NCBI GenBank assembly: GCA_017940005.1
Contig: JAGAZO010000007.1
Location: 1 to 64,000, forward strand
Source of the DNA: Treponema sp.
GTDB taxonomy: Bacteria > Spirochaetota > Spirochaetia > Treponematales > Treponemataceae
DNA length: 64,000 nt
Direction of reading: 5' to 3'
Below are positions 1-8,761 of the stretch, one piece after another (the stretch's first letter is position 1; the number at the start of each line of letters is the position of its first letter). The notes below the pieces were generated by a model that was given only the letters and a program-made list of their open reading frames with translations, was not told the DNA's origin and searched no databases. A program made the position numbers and the translations under genes.

Positions 1-73
1 TATATATATATATGCGGCGCAATGCAGTATACATAAGGAGTTTAGTTTACAAAATAGATTTTTTCATGTCAAT

Positions 74-139
74 AGTCCGTTATACAATTTATTGACAATA
101 AGCAAAAAGGTGGACACCTCAAAAACGGACTGCTTTTTT
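74..139 (+). other. structured region, possible terminator of a gene left of the window
   Basis: An 8-bp stem (74-81 with 124-131) encloses two smaller hairpins (about 89-101 and 108-119) and is followed by TGCTTTTTTA. On the + strand this has the shape of a branched terminator. No + strand gene is visible before it, so it may end something outside the window. On the minus strand the small AGGT/ACCT stem followed by T residues could weakly terminate the phosphatase gene. The rest of 1-170 shows nothing recognisable. Confidence 0.35.
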
Positions 140-170
140 ATACTGCATTTTCTCAATGCGCTGGCACTTT

Positions 171-839
171 TTAAAATCGCGCACGGCCTGCGTTTTCCGA
201 AATCATCTTTATTCTCCGCATAATTGCTTTGTCACGCCCTACTTCGCATGCAGGATTTGTCAAAACACAATTATATCTGCAACCGCCGCAATGTTCGCTC
301 CTTTTTGTAGCACGCATACGCTCTCCAAATCCTATGCTAAAAAATCCTGGACGCTCAACCACATAGCCGTGCGCTTTCAACCGCTTAATCACTGTACGAA
401 GATAAAACGCATGCGACACGAGCACGCAATCTTTATTCGCACGCTCAAGCATTTTTAAAAGTTCTTCCGCTCGCGCTTCTGTTTGCACCTTTGTCTCTGG
501 TTGGCGAGCATCTCCGCTGCGCCATTGCCGCTTTGCTTTGCGCTGCCATTCAGCAAGCGTGCGTGGTTTTACGTCATCGGTAAAAGAGCGCAACAGCACT
601 TCATCTAACAGCGGTGTTTTCGTCACATCACGCACATTAAAAAGCCGCATGATTGTATCGTAGGTGCACGGCGCCGTGCTGCAATAAAATGCGTATTCAC
701 CGCCGACAACTTGCTGCCCAACAACAAGCGGCATATGCATTTGTCGATATATCTGCATGGCATCATCGTATTCTGCAGCAGTATAATATTCCCGCCACTC
801 CATGTCAGTTTTAAGATGTCGGATGAGTATGATTTTCAT
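171..839 (-). CDS. histidine phosphatase superfamily protein with Cys-rich tail
   Basis: The protein opens with MKIILIRHLKTD, the RHxxT phosphohistidine motif of the phosphoglycerate-mutase-like (histidine phosphatase) superfamily. A later VLVSHAFYLRT segment fits the second conserved His. Members remove phosphate from small molecules or proteins; the substrate cannot be told. The start at 839 keeps the RH motif at residues 7-8, as is usual, and a TATAAT hexamer (847-852) lies 7 nt upstream with no ribosome binding site. The C-terminus is unusual: about 35 residues before the end is CGGCRYNC...NPAC, four cysteines spaced like a metal or Fe-S site and absent from classic members. Length is 222 aa. 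The family call is solid; a redox or metal role for the tail is inference. Confidence 0.75.
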   Translation of the reverse strand: MKIILIRHLKTDMEWREYYTAAEYDDAMQIYRQMHMPLVVGQQVVGGEYAFYCSTAPCTYDTIMRLFNVRDVTKTPLLDEVLLRSFTDDVKPRTLAEWQRKAKRQWRSGDARQPETKVQTEARAEELLKMLERANKDCVLVSHAFYLRTVIKRLKAHGYVVERPGFFSIGFGERMRATKRSEHCGGCRYNCVLTNPACEVGRDKAIMRRIKMISENAGRARF

Positions 840-1228
840 ACGTGCTATTATACAGCACAAAATCATATTTCGCTACAAAAAACTGCAAAGCTTTTTTGAT
901 AACCGCTCAACAAATTGGTTGTTGCACAGCGCAAGCGACACAACGCACAGGAATATTTATCAGCCAGCAAATCAGTTGCACGTGTAAATAGCTATCGCAC
1001 AACATACGAGAATATTTTGCGAAGAGCAGTTTTATCAGTAAAATAAATCTATATATTTGTCGATTGCGTAAAATATGCACAAATCGTATACGCTCGCAAG
1101 TTGCAGTTTGCTCATCTCCATATGCGTGTACGCTCCGTGCAAATGCGCCTATTTCTGTGTATGCATGACGCATACAAAATACCCACGCTCGCAAGCTGAA
1201 ACTTGCTCGTTTGTGAGCAGGTACGTAC
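840..1228. repeat. intergenic region with paired short repeats
   Basis: No gene is seen in these 389 bases. Two related units, near 1088-1111 and 1187-1211, share ACGCTCGCAAG and TTGCTC and each forms a small GCAAG/CTTGC hairpin. A second hairpin (1157-1175, arms TGTATGC/GCATACA) lies just past the hisG stop and may act with them as its 3' end. Similar GCAAAT/GCTTGC hairpins occur near 2265 and 35415, so these belong to a dispersed hairpin family. Confidence 0.45.
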
Positions 1229-2101
1229 TTACATCATAACTTTTCGCAACTCGTATTCGAGAATGTCTGTTGCGCCGAGCGACTGCAATTTTGGAAGCAG
1301 CGCGGGCACCTCGCTTTTTTGCACAGCGATTTTTATAGCGTAACCGCGTTCGCCAAAAAGCGGGCTTACGGTAGGGCTTTTCATCGCGGGTATGCCTTTG
1401 ACAAGCGCATCGAATTGCTCTTTTGCGCAATTCATTTCGAGCATGACACGCTCTCGTGCGTTGAGCACGGCCTGCACGAGCATTTTGAACTCCATGATTT
1501 TTTGTTTTTTCTGCGGATCGCTCATTGCCGCTTTTGAAGCGTACAAGCGCGTTGACGATTCCATAAGCGTGTCCACAATCTTGAGATTGTTTGCGCGCAA
1601 CGACGAACCGGTGCTCGTGTTGTCAACAAGAATCTGCGCAAGCGCATTTTCACCATCTTTTACAAAGCCCTCGCTCGTACCCCACGTGCGAAAAATCTTT
1701 CCGTTGATATGTTTGTTGCGAATCCACTGCGCGCTCAAATTTTGATATTCAGTTGCAATCGTCACAGGAACTGTAGCAAGCGCGTCAAAATCGAGCGTGT
1801 CGGGAATCGCTGCAACAACGCGCACCGGGTCAAATCCCAAGTCAACGATTTCCTCAACATCATTTTCCGCACCGTTTTCGTACACCCAGTCTTTGCCAGA
1901 AAATCCGATGTCAGCTTTGCCGTGCGCGAGCAAATTGCTCACAATCTGCGGCTTTACCACTTGGAACTCCAAATCTTTTTGATTCGTCATCGGAAAATAC
2001 GTGCGGTCAGGAAGATATATAGAAATGCCCACATCATCGAGCAATTTGCGCACAGACTCATAGATTCTGCCTTTTGCAAGAAGGATTTTTAGCTTGTCCA
2101 T
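1229..2101 (-). CDS. hisG: ATP phosphoribosyltransferase HisG (long form)
   Basis: HisG catalyses the first step of histidine synthesis, joining ATP and PRPP to give phosphoribosyl-ATP. The protein starts MDKLKILLAKGRIYE, the usual N-terminus, has the PRPP-binding region LVDNTSTGSSLRANNLK, and at 290 aa is the long form. Residues from about 210 onward form the extra C-terminal domain that binds histidine for feedback inhibition, so no separate HisZ is expected. The open frame extends upstream, but the family N-terminus and a TATAGT box 6 nt before the ATG choose 2101. It is divergent from hisB, with a hairpin-rich gap between them. The other histidine genes are not in this window. Confidence 0.93.
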   Translation of the reverse strand: MDKLKILLAKGRIYESVRKLLDDVGISIYLPDRTYFPMTNQKDLEFQVVKPQIVSNLLAHGKADIGFSGKDWVYENGAENDVEEIVDLGFDPVRVVAAIPDTLDFDALATVPVTIATEYQNLSAQWIRNKHINGKIFRTWGTSEGFVKDGENALAQILVDNTSTGSSLRANNLKIVDTLMESSTRLYASKAAMSDPQKKQKIMEFKMLVQAVLNARERVMLEMNCAKEQFDALVKGIPAMKSPTVSPLFGERGYAIKIAVQKSEVPALLPKLQSLGATDILEYELRKVMM

Positions 2102-2107
2102 GTTTTT

Positions 2108-2136
2108 ACTATAACCGAACAGGAAAAATAAATCTA
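2108..2136 (-). promoter_or_regulatory. hisG promoter, leaderless type
   Basis: TATAGT (complement of 2108-2113) ends 6 nt before the hisG ATG. A weak -35 (TAGATT) sits 17 bp further upstream. Transcription would begin at or within a base or two of the start codon, and no Shine-Dalgarno sequence is present. Confidence 0.45.
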
Positions 2137-2301
2137 GAGCGAATGAAAATCTCTGTCTGGCAATATTTTTTGGAGCAAGTCGCAGGAAGAGCTGTGTTCG
2201 CAAGGCTTCGGTATTCCAGCGTGCAGCTGACACGCTTATGTGCATCGTGTACGTAGATACGCAAATTTCAGCTTGCGAGCGCGGGCGCAATGAAATGAGA
2301 C

Positions 2302-2373
2302 CGCGCAATCAATGCGCGAGTTTTCCGTGAAAACTCGAAGCTAAAAACGCCGCGCTATTTCAGCGGCGTTTTT
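2302..2373. repeat. tandem hairpins in the hisG/hisB divergent region
   Basis: Three stem-loops follow one another: CGCGCA/TGCGCG (2302-2318), CGAGTTTT/AAAACTCG (2317-2337) and AAAAACGCCGC/GCGGCGTTTTT (2343-2373). The last is a bidirectional terminator shape, yet both neighbouring genes point away from it, so it does not sit after a gene. The second and third hairpins recur in near-identical form at 35474-35528, with arm differences that largely preserve pairing. This looks like a mobile or dispersed structured element rather than a hisG or hisB terminator. Confidence 0.6.
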
Positions 2374-2381
2374 AAACACTC

Positions 2382-2411
2382 TTGTCGAAAGCGCAAACTT
2401 TCATATATACT
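2382..2411 (+). promoter_or_regulatory. hisB promoter
   Basis: TTGTCG (2382-2387), an 18-bp spacer and TATACT (2406-2411). The predicted start near 2418 leaves a leader of about 14 nt before the hisB ATG, without a clear ribosome binding site. Confidence 0.5.
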
Positions 2412-2431
2412 CATAGCGTAATTGATAAGAT

Positions 2432-3052
2432 ATGGAACGAATTGCGACGATTGAACGAAACACAGCCGAAACACAGATTGCGCTCACGCTAAATCTCGAT
2501 GGTAGCGGCATGTATGACGTGCAAAATCCTATCGGCTTTTTTGACCACATGCTGCACGCGTTTTGCAAGCACGGCAAGTTTGATTTGCGCGGCACGCTTT
2601 CAGGCGATTTGCACGTCGACCAACATCACCTCATCGAAGATACGGGCATTGTGCTCGGCATGTGTTTTGCAAAAGCGCTCGGAAATTGTGCAGGCATTTA
2701 CCGCACAGGATTTTTTATCTACCCGATGGACGAAACGCTTGCGCGCGCCGCCGTCGACTTTGGCGGACGCCCGTATCTTGTGTGCAACGCAGAACTTACC
2801 GGCATACCGCTCGTGTTGCGCGGGGCAGACGGGAAAGACGCGAACTTCCAGACAGACTGCTTTGAAGATTTTTGGCAAGGATTTGCAACAGGTGCAAAAT
2901 GCAATGTGCACTTGGACACGCTCCGCGGGCGCAGCGATCATCACAAAATGGAAGCGCTTTTTAAAGCAGCTTCCCGCGCGCTTCGCCAGGCAACAGCACT
3001 TGATGAACGCGCGTGTGGCGCAATCCCTTCAACAAAAGGCGTAATTGTGTAA
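2432..3052 (+). CDS. hisB: imidazoleglycerol-phosphate dehydratase HisB
   Basis: This enzyme dehydrates imidazole-glycerol phosphate to imidazole-acetol phosphate in histidine synthesis. The 206-aa protein has the family start ERIATIERNTAETQI, the manganese-binding His clusters DHMLHAF, VDQHHLIEDTG and SDHHKMEALFKA, and the normal single-domain length, so it is not the enteric fusion with histidinol phosphatase. It stands alone facing away from hisG, which indicates a scattered histidine pathway. A perfect 12-bp hairpin follows its stop. Confidence 0.95.
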   Translation: MERIATIERNTAETQIALTLNLDGSGMYDVQNPIGFFDHMLHAFCKHGKFDLRGTLSGDLHVDQHHLIEDTGIVLGMCFAKALGNCAGIYRTGFFIYPMDETLARAAVDFGGRPYLVCNAELTGIPLVLRGADGKDANFQTDCFEDFWQGFATGAKCNVHLDTLRGRSDHHKMEALFKAASRALRQATALDERACGAIPSTKGVIV

Positions 3053-3087
3053 GCTTCTGTTTTCCCTGTGCATTCTTTCGCGCATAT

Positions 3088-3117
3088 TCTGTACTTGCTA
3101 ATTTTGCAAGTACAGAA
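3088..3117 (+). terminator. hairpin after hisB
   Basis: A perfect 12-bp stem (TTCTGTACTTGC / GCAAGTACAGAA) with a 6-nt loop begins 36 nt after the hisB stop. It lacks a strong T run (ATGTCTATAT follows), so it is either a weak terminator or an mRNA 3'-end stabiliser. Confidence 0.55.
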
Positions 3118-3183
3118 ATGTCTATATCATAGCACGCAGGGACGGCATTTTACCATATGAATACTTTGCGGAAACATCCTTCG

Positions 3184-3315
3184 CTACTTACCGTAGAAAC
3201 AATCGTTGCATTTCACACCGAGCAAAAGACAACATGCGAGCGTAATTGCAACAGCATCCAACGAAGATACACCAAAACAAATGGCGACAACAAACAATGC
3301 CGCCATCGTTTTCAT
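3184..3315 (-). CDS. possible 43-aa hydrophobic Cys-containing small protein
   Basis: Downstream of the pyrophosphatase gene, on the same strand, a short frame encodes 43 residues starting MKTMAALFVVAICFG. Residues 4-33 are almost continuously hydrophobic, enough for one or two membrane passes, and the tail GVKCNDCFYGK ends with a CxxC pair. It lies 76 bp after the hppA stop. No convincing ribosome binding site is seen (only AAAGTG), so it could be chance. I do not recognise a family. The overlapping + strand frames look like shadows. Confidence 0.3.
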   Translation of the reverse strand: MKTMAALFVVAICFGVSSLDAVAITLACCLLLGVKCNDCFYGK

Positions 3316-3391
3316 AAAATCACTTTATGTACACATTAAATGTTGCTCGCATCGTGCAAAAGCCATAATCGCACGGCGCAAATTTATTTGC

Positions 3392-5401
3392 TCATAGCAA
3401 GCCAGAGCCAAAGAGCGGCGCAAAGATGACCGCCACAATAGTCATAAGCTTAATCAAGATGTTGAGCGAAGGACCTGACGTATCCTTGAACGGATCGCCT
3501 ACTGTGTCGCCAACGACAGCCGCTTTGTGTGCTTCAGAACCTTTGCCGCCAAAGTGGCCTTCTTCAATATATTTTTTTGCGTTGTCCCATGCGCCGCCGG
3601 AGTTTGACATCATGATTGCGAGCAGCACGCCTGTTGCAAGCGAGCCTGCAAGCGTTCCTGCAAGCGCTTCACGACCAAACAAAAATCCTACCGCGAGCGG
3701 CACAACAATCGCCATGACAGCAGGCACGACCATTTCTTTAAGCGACGCGCTTGTTGAAATGCTCACGCACTTTGCGTAGTCGGGCTTTGACGTTCCCGCC
3801 ATAATGCCAGAGTCCTCGCGGAACTGGCGACGCACTTCTTCTATCATTTGATGAGCGGCGCGTCCCACGCTGTTCATCGTCATTGCAGAAAAGAGGAACG
3901 GCAGCATTGCGCCTATGAAAAGCCCTATGATGACAGTGGGCTCCAGCAAACTTGCTGCGCTTATCTTTGCAACTTCCGCATACGAAACAAAAAGCGCAAG
4001 GGCAGTCAGCGCCGCAGACGCGATTGCAAATCCTTTGCCGATTGCGGCGGTCGTGTTTCCCACGGCATCAAGCTTGTCGGTAATTGCACGCACTTCGTCT
4101 GGGAGCTCTGACATCTCCGCAATGCCGCCCGCATTGTCGCTCACAGGACCGTATGCGTCAACAGCGACAGTCATGCCGGTTGTAGAAAGCATGCCGACTG
4201 CGGAAAGCGCAATACCGTACACGCCAACGAATTTATACGCGATGAAAATGCCGATTGCGATGAGCACGATTGGAATCATCGTAGACATCATGCCAACGCC
4301 AAGCCCGCTTATGATGACTGTCGCGCTGCCTGTTTCTGCCTGACCCGCAACTTTCTTTACAGAGCTGTAGTCAGCAGACGTGTATATTTCAGTCACTTTG
4401 CCTATTGCAATGCCAACCACAAGACCGGTGATGATTGCCCATGCGTAATTCAAACTGCCAAAAAGCGTGCGGCTCAATAAAATTGACGCGACAATGACAA
4501 GGACGCCCGCGACATACGTGCCCATATTGAGCGCTTTTGCAGGATTTGACGAGTCGTTCCCGCGCACAAACAAAATGCCTATGATGGATGCGATGATGCC
4601 GACTGCCGAAAGCAGCAGCGGAAAAAGCGCGGCAGTCGTTTCAGTAAAGTTCGCGCCGCTCGGTGCCGTCTGCACTGCAACTGCTGCAAGCGTAATCGCG
4701 GAGATGATTGAGCCAACGTATGACTCGAACAAATCGGACCCCATGCCTGCAACATCGCCCACGTTGTCGCCCACGTTGTCTGCGATAACAGCAGGATTTC
4801 GCGGGTCGTCTTCAGGGATTCCCGCTTCTACTTTGCCGACCAAATCGGCTCCAACATCTGCCGCTTTTGTGTAGATACCGCCGCCAACCCTACCAAAGAG
4901 CGCCATAGATGACGCGCCAAGTCCGAAGCCCGTAATGCACTCCGATATAGTTGCCAAGTCAAGAATGCACATTGCCGTTCCCAGTCCAAGCAAGCCAAGC
5001 CCCGAAACGCATAGCCCCATGACAGCTCCGCTTCTGAACGCAATTTTAAGCGCTTTGGGCATGCCCGATGTGCGCGCGGCGTTCGCAGTTCTCACGTTGC
5101 CTTTTGTCGCGACATTCATGCCGAAAAATCCTGCAAGAACTGAAAAAAGCGCGCCTATGACATAGAGCACAGCTGTTGTCCAGTTTTGCAAGCCAAAGCC
5201 AATGAGCAAAAACAATGCAGCAATGACAATCGCCATGATTTGATATTCACGCTTTAAGAACGCCATTGCGCCCTCGCGGATGTAGCCGGCAATCTCTTTC
5301 ATTCTGTCCGTGCCTGCATCCGCCTTGCCAATCCACATTGCCAAAATCAATGCGGTAACCAAGCCTACCGCAGCGGCAGCAGGTGCAATAAAATTCATCA
5401 T
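3392..5401 (-). CDS. hppA: membrane-bound ion-pumping pyrophosphatase (K+-dependent type)
   Basis: The enzyme hydrolyses pyrophosphate and pumps H+ or Na+ across the inner membrane. The 669-aa protein has about 16 hydrophobic segments and the substrate-site motifs [20 protein letters not shown] and a C-terminal [14 protein letters not shown]. The [10 protein letters not shown] segment has Ala where K+-independent enzymes carry Lys, which marks the K+-dependent subfamily. That group includes the Na+-pumping enzymes common in anaerobes, and DLFESY keeps the gate glutamate; Na+ versus H+ cannot be settled by eye. AGGAGG lies 8 nt before the ATG at 5401. The gene conserves energy from biosynthetic pyrophosphate. 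Confidence 0.95.
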   Translation of the reverse strand: MMNFIAPAAAAVGLVTALILAMWIGKADAGTDRMKEIAGYIREGAMAFLKREYQIMAIVIAALFLLIGFGLQNWTTAVLYVIGALFSVLAGFFGMNVATKGNVRTANAARTSGMPKALKIAFRSGAVMGLCVSGLGLLGLGTAMCILDLATISECITGFGLGASSMALFGRVGGGIYTKAADVGADLVGKVEAGIPEDDPRNPAVIADNVGDNVGDVAGMGSDLFESYVGSIISAITLAAVAVQTAPSGANFTETTAALFPLLLSAVGIIASIIGILFVRGNDSSNPAKALNMGTYVAGVLVIVASILLSRTLFGSLNYAWAIITGLVVGIAIGKVTEIYTSADYSSVKKVAGQAETGSATVIISGLGVGMMSTMIPIVLIAIGIFIAYKFVGVYGIALSAVGMLSTTGMTVAVDAYGPVSDNAGGIAEMSELPDEVRAITDKLDAVGNTTAAIGKGFAIASAALTALALFVSYAEVAKISAASLLEPTVIIGLFIGAMLPFLFSAMTMNSVGRAAHQMIEEVRRQFREDSGIMAGTSKPDYAKCVSISTSASLKEMVVPAVMAIVVPLAVGFLFGREALAGTLAGSLATGVLLAIMMSNSGGAWDNAKKYIEEGHFGGKGSEAHKAAVVGDTVGDPFKDTSGPSLNILIKLMTIVAVIFAPLFGSGLL

Positions 5402-5485
5402 ACACAAAACCTCCTAAATCTCCAAACCATTAACACGCAGCAAAGAAATTTTCCATGCTTTTTGTAAAAAAATAAGTTTATCTGT

Positions 5486-5515
5486 AGTATAGTTTTTATA
5501 ATCGGCATATATCAA
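5486..5515 (-). promoter_or_regulatory. hppA promoter
   Basis: Reading leftward: TTGATA (complement of 5510-5515), an 18-bp spacer and TATACT (complement of 5486-5491). The leader would be about 77 nt and contains the strong AGGAGG site. Confidence 0.5.
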
Positions 5516-5648
5516 GCGTCGATTAATCATCATGGATGGGAATACATTATATCACTTTGCAGCGTAAAAAGCGAGCAGTTTTTCAAAAATTTACGCAATG
5601 TTTTTTTAGTGCAACTGCTTTGACGGGATCAAAAATCACCATCAACAA

Positions 5649-6001
5649 CACAATAAGCACTGCCTATGTCGTCAGTAAGCGTTAATTTTAATTATACAAT
5701 TTTTAAAGATTAAAAATAACGCTTACTTTCCATTAATTTCCGCTCACGTTACTCGTGTTGTAGAGAAGTGCATTCGTAAAATAAACAGGCAAATTGTAAA
5801 ATTGCAAGCGGCATGGGCGGAGTTCCGTCCAGAAACACATTTGGAATGTCGGCAAGCGAGCGAAACGAGTGCAGTCCAATACCTATTACATTCCTCGTGT
5901 GTTTATGGACGGGTTTTCGCCGAGAGCCGCCTGTTACTATTTACATTTACCACGATATAATACCATTTGCACTTCTCTACAGCACAATAAGCACTGCCTA
6001 T
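5649..6001. repeat. nested direct and inverted repeats between hppA and the APE-like cluster
   Basis: The 638-bp gap upstream of the lipoprotein gene has no convincing gene but clear structure. A 19-bp direct repeat, CACAATAAGCACTGCCTAT, occurs at 5649-5667 and 5983-6001. Between its copies lie a 17-bp inverted repeat with one mismatch (5675-5691 / 5710-5726, arms beginning GTAAGCGTTA) and a 13-bp inverted pair GTAGAGAAGTGCA (5760-5772 / 5968-5980). The nesting suggests the scar or remnant of a mobile element at the left edge of the cluster. Confidence 0.55.
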
Positions 6002-6029
6002 TTACAAATGTCAACATAAAATTTACAAT
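6001..6029 (+). promoter_or_regulatory. promoter of the DUF3261 lipoprotein gene
   Basis: TTTACA (6001-6006), a 17-bp spacer and TACAAT (6024-6029). Transcription should start about 4 nt before the ATG at 6040, so the message is nearly leaderless. It probably drives at least the lipoprotein and the overlapping ketosynthase gene. Confidence 0.5.
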
Positions 6030-6039
6030 AATTATTCAA

Positions 6040-6708
6040 ATGAAAAACAGCAATGCAATAAACAAAATATTTTTTTTAATACACTTACGCGATTTTATGC
6101 ATCACACAAGCATACGGTGCAACCAAAAAACGCTCCGATGCCATGCACAGCTGCTTCCCATGCTTGTGAGCGCAGTGCTTCTTGCTTCCTGTGCGACAAC
6201 GAAAACGCGCGGCATGCAATATCCTGTCTACGTAACAAACACAAATGTTGTCGATTTGCTTGCGCCCGAATATTTTGACGGCGCAGTTGATTCGCTGTAC
6301 TTATTGAGCGGCTCGTTCGGCGGCGCTTCGTTTTTTGTGCAGGCGTTTATGCAGGCAGACGACAACGGCATATTTCTTACGTTGCTCAATGATTTTGGCA
6401 TTGATATGGGAAGCATGATATACACAAGCGAGAATCTTTCGTTTACTTCTACAATGTTTCCAAAATCGCTAAAACCGCAGTACATTGCAATTGACATGCA
6501 GTTTGCGTTTTACAAACCGGATGCGATTGCCGTAGCTTTGCAAAATGCGGGGCTTGATTTTATCGTCGAGCAAACAGGCGGCAAAGAAGTGCGAAAAATT
6601 ATGAAAGGGAAAAAATGTATTGAGGAAATCACAAAAACGCACGACGCAATACAGATTGTAAATCATTTGCGCGGCTATGAATACAATCTTGTGGAGGCGC
6701 AAAATTGA
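6040..6708 (+). CDS. DUF3261-like lipoprotein of an aryl-polyene-type cluster
   Basis: A predicted lipoprotein: a hydrophobic stretch ends in the lipobox LLASC, with the Cys at about residue 51, so it should be lipidated and held in the outer membrane. The mature part matches my recollection of the DUF3261 family (VALQNAGLDF, ending LRGYEYNLVEAQN), the outer-membrane lipoprotein found next to ketosynthase genes in APE clusters, where it is thought to help place the lipid in the outer membrane. The signal region is long from 6040; 6097 is an alternative start. Its stop overlaps the next gene's TTG start (TTGA), so the two are translationally coupled. The family call rests on residue pattern plus neighbours. 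Confidence 0.6.
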   Translation: MKNSNAINKIFFLIHLRDFMHHTSIRCNQKTLRCHAQLLPMLVSAVLLASCATTKTRGMQYPVYVTNTNVVDLLAPEYFDGAVDSLYLLSGSFGGASFFVQAFMQADDNGIFLTLLNDFGIDMGSMIYTSENLSFTSTMFPKSLKPQYIAIDMQFAFYKPDAIAVALQNAGLDFIVEQTGGKEVRKIMKGKKCIEEITKTHDAIQIVNHLRGYEYNLVEAQN

Positions 6709-8042
6709 ATGCACCTTTGAGCAGCGCGCCTGTCTTTTTTTCAAAGCCTGGCGTTGTGTGCAGCGCGGGGAATTCTGTTGAAGAGTTGTGGGCTTCGTGC
6801 GTCAGCGGCAATCAGTCGGGAATTGGCAAAGTGCGTTCTCTTTCGGGAAAAGAGTTTTTCGTTGCAAAAGTGCGCGACACTGTGCTGCAAAAGACAGCCG
6901 CGCGATTTGACACGCGCCTTATCAGAATTGCAGATGCCGCGCTCCGCCAAATAGATGATGTGATTGCACGTGCAATTTCGCGTTACGGGAAAGCGCGCGT
7001 TGCAGTATGTGTGGGCAGCTGCGACAACGGCACAGAGCTTTCATTTGCGGCGCACAAACAGTTTGTAGAAAGCGGCGCGTTTCCTACAGGCTATTCGCTC
7101 GAAATGCAAGGCGCAGATTATCCTGCATCGTTCATTGCAGAAAAATACGGCGTGCAAGGCGCGGCTCTTGCGTTCAGCACCGCATGTTCGTCGAGCGCTG
7201 TTGCAATCATTAAAGCGGCGGAACTTATTCAAGGCGGATTTGCAAACGCAGTGATTGCAGGCGGCGTTGACATAGTTTCAGATACCGTGCTGCTCGGTTT
7301 TGATTCGCTTGAAGCTGTTTCTGCCGAAGTGACAAATCCGTTCAGCAAAAACAGGCGCGGCATTACGCTCGGTGAAGGAGCCGCCTTTTTCGTGATGGCA
7401 AAAGATGCTGACGTTTTGTCGTGTTCACAAACAGTACATGGGCAAACGACAGATACGCGCGGCGCAACTGCAAACAACACGACGCCTGTGCAAACGGCGG
7501 CAGCAGCAGCCACAGCGACGAGCGCGCAAGCAGCAACTACTGCATGCGTCAAGCTGCTTGGCTGGGGCGAGAGCGCGGATGCGCATCACATGACGTCTCC
7601 AGAGCCTCAAGGAAATGGAGCTACCAGCGCGATGAGCGCCGCGCTTGAGCGTGCTTCGATTAGTGCGAGTGACATTGACTACATCAACTTGCACGGCACG
7701 GGCACGCAGTTCAACGACATTATGGAAGCGCGAGCAGTTGCACGCGTATTTGGAGATGCAGTTCCGGTGAGCACGACAAAGCCGCTTACCGGCCACACGC
7801 TCGGCGCGGCAGGTGCATTGGAAGCGGCAATATGCTATACTGCGCTTGTGCACAACACTGGCAAAACGGGCGCAGCAATTCAGCTTCCCGTGCAAGTGTG
7901 GGATGGCGTGCGCGACGAGGCATTGCCGCCTGTCAACATTGTGAGCACGGGAACGGATTTGCACAGAACGCATGTGCGCACGTGCATGTCAAATTCGTTT
8001 GCATTTGGCGGCGCGAACGCGTGCTTGATTTTGGGAGTGTAG
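6705..8042 (+). CDS. beta-ketoacyl-ACP synthase (first KS, ApeO-like)
   Basis: A FabF/KAS-II-type condensing enzyme that extends an ACP-bound chain. The triad is intact: Cys161 in STACSSSA, His330 in NLHGTGTQ and His364 in LTGHTLGAAG, so it is not a chain-length factor. The start is TTG at 6705, supported by GGAGG 7 nt upstream and by overlap with the preceding stop. Residues 240-280 are an Ala/Thr-rich insertion (ANNTTPVQTAAAAATATSAQ) not found in ordinary KAS enzymes. Its position between a DUF3261 lipoprotein and a hotdog dehydratase matches ApeO in aryl polyene clusters. The substrate is inferred. Confidence 0.85.
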   Translation: MNAPLSSAPVFFSKPGVVCSAGNSVEELWASCVSGNQSGIGKVRSLSGKEFFVAKVRDTVLQKTAARFDTRLIRIADAALRQIDDVIARAISRYGKARVAVCVGSCDNGTELSFAAHKQFVESGAFPTGYSLEMQGADYPASFIAEKYGVQGAALAFSTACSSSAVAIIKAAELIQGGFANAVIAGGVDIVSDTVLLGFDSLEAVSAEVTNPFSKNRRGITLGEGAAFFVMAKDADVLSCSQTVHGQTTDTRGATANNTTPVQTAAAAATATSAQAATTACVKLLGWGESADAHHMTSPEPQGNGATSAMSAALERASISASDIDYINLHGTGTQFNDIMEARAVARVFGDAVPVSTTKPLTGHTLGAAGALEAAICYTALVHNTGKTGAAIQLPVQVWDGVRDEALPPVNIVSTGTDLHRTHVRTCMSNSFAFGGANACLILGV

Positions 8043-8263
8043 CAAAGGCTGTTGCCACAGCGGCAGCAAGCAGCTGCAACGCAAAATGCGTTAGCGCTGG
8101 GAGCCGCGCCGAGTTCTGCCTGTAGGCAGACGAAGGCGTTCGGACACGAAGTGGACGAATGGAGCACGTGCAAAGCGCCGTGCGGAACGGCGGACATAGC
8201 GACCGCCGCACGCGGCTTGCCAAGTGCGGCGGGAACGCCCGAAAAACTATATGAGGAGAAAAA

Positions 8264-8761
8264 ATGAGCGAAGTTGCACCAGAAAAAATGCCGCAACGCA
8301 TTGAATACGATACGTTAATTGATTTGTTGCCGCACAAGAGCAAGATGTTTTTGTTGAGCCGCGTAACACAGCACGATGTAAAAGCGCACACGATTACGAG
8401 CGAATATGACATTACGAGCGACTGCATTTTTTACGAAGACGAAGCTGACGGCGTGCCCACATGGGTAGGGTTTGAGTTTATGGCACAAGGCATTTCCGCG
8501 CTCACTGGCATTACAAACAAAGAGCTTGGGCGCCGCCCGCGACCGGGATTTATTTTGAGCGTAAGCAAATTTAAAGCGAGCATTCCGTACTTAAAAAGTG
8601 GCACTACGATTATGATGAAAATTGCAGAGGACTATCGCAACGACATGACGTACAGCTACAACTGTGAGCTGTATGCTTCGCGCACAGATGCACTGCCAGC
8701 CGTTACTTCGACAATCACTGTTATGGAAACGGAAGACATCATGAGTTTGTTCGGCGAGTGA
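8264..8761 (+). CDS. hotdog 3-hydroxyacyl-ACP dehydratase (ApeP-like)
   Basis: 165 aa with the start LIDLLPHKSKMFLLSRV, which holds the catalytic PH pair of FabZ-like hotdog dehydratases, and VPTWVGFEFMAQGISALTG, a signature of the APE-type dehydratase that packs at the dimer interface. It would remove water from the 3-hydroxyacyl-ACP after ketoreduction, leaving the conjugated double bonds of a polyene. GAGGAG lies 5 nt before the ATG. A 221-bp gap of GC-rich hairpin-like DNA separates it from the ketosynthase. The ApeP assignment uses both motif and gene order. Confidence 0.78.
   Translation: MSEVAPEKMPQRIEYDTLIDLLPHKSKMFLLSRVTQHDVKAHTITSEYDITSDCIFYEDEADGVPTWVGFEFMAQGISALTGITNKELGRRPRPGFILSVSKFKASIPYLKSGTTIMMKIAEDYRNDMTYSYNCELYASRTDALPAVTSTITVMETEDIMSLFGE

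Noticed and set aside
104-130. Possible IS end (TGTCCACC-like terminus) near the left edge
   Set aside because: No second inverted repeat, target duplication or transposase is present; a hairpin explains the sequence.
156-458. + strand frame of 100 aa over the phosphatase gene
   Set aside because: It lies antisense to a clear histidine phosphatase and has no recognisable domain or start signal.
3157-3397. Two + strand frames of about 60 aa after hisB
   Set aside because: No ribosome binding site, composition unlike a protein, and antisense to the more plausible small hydrophobic frame.
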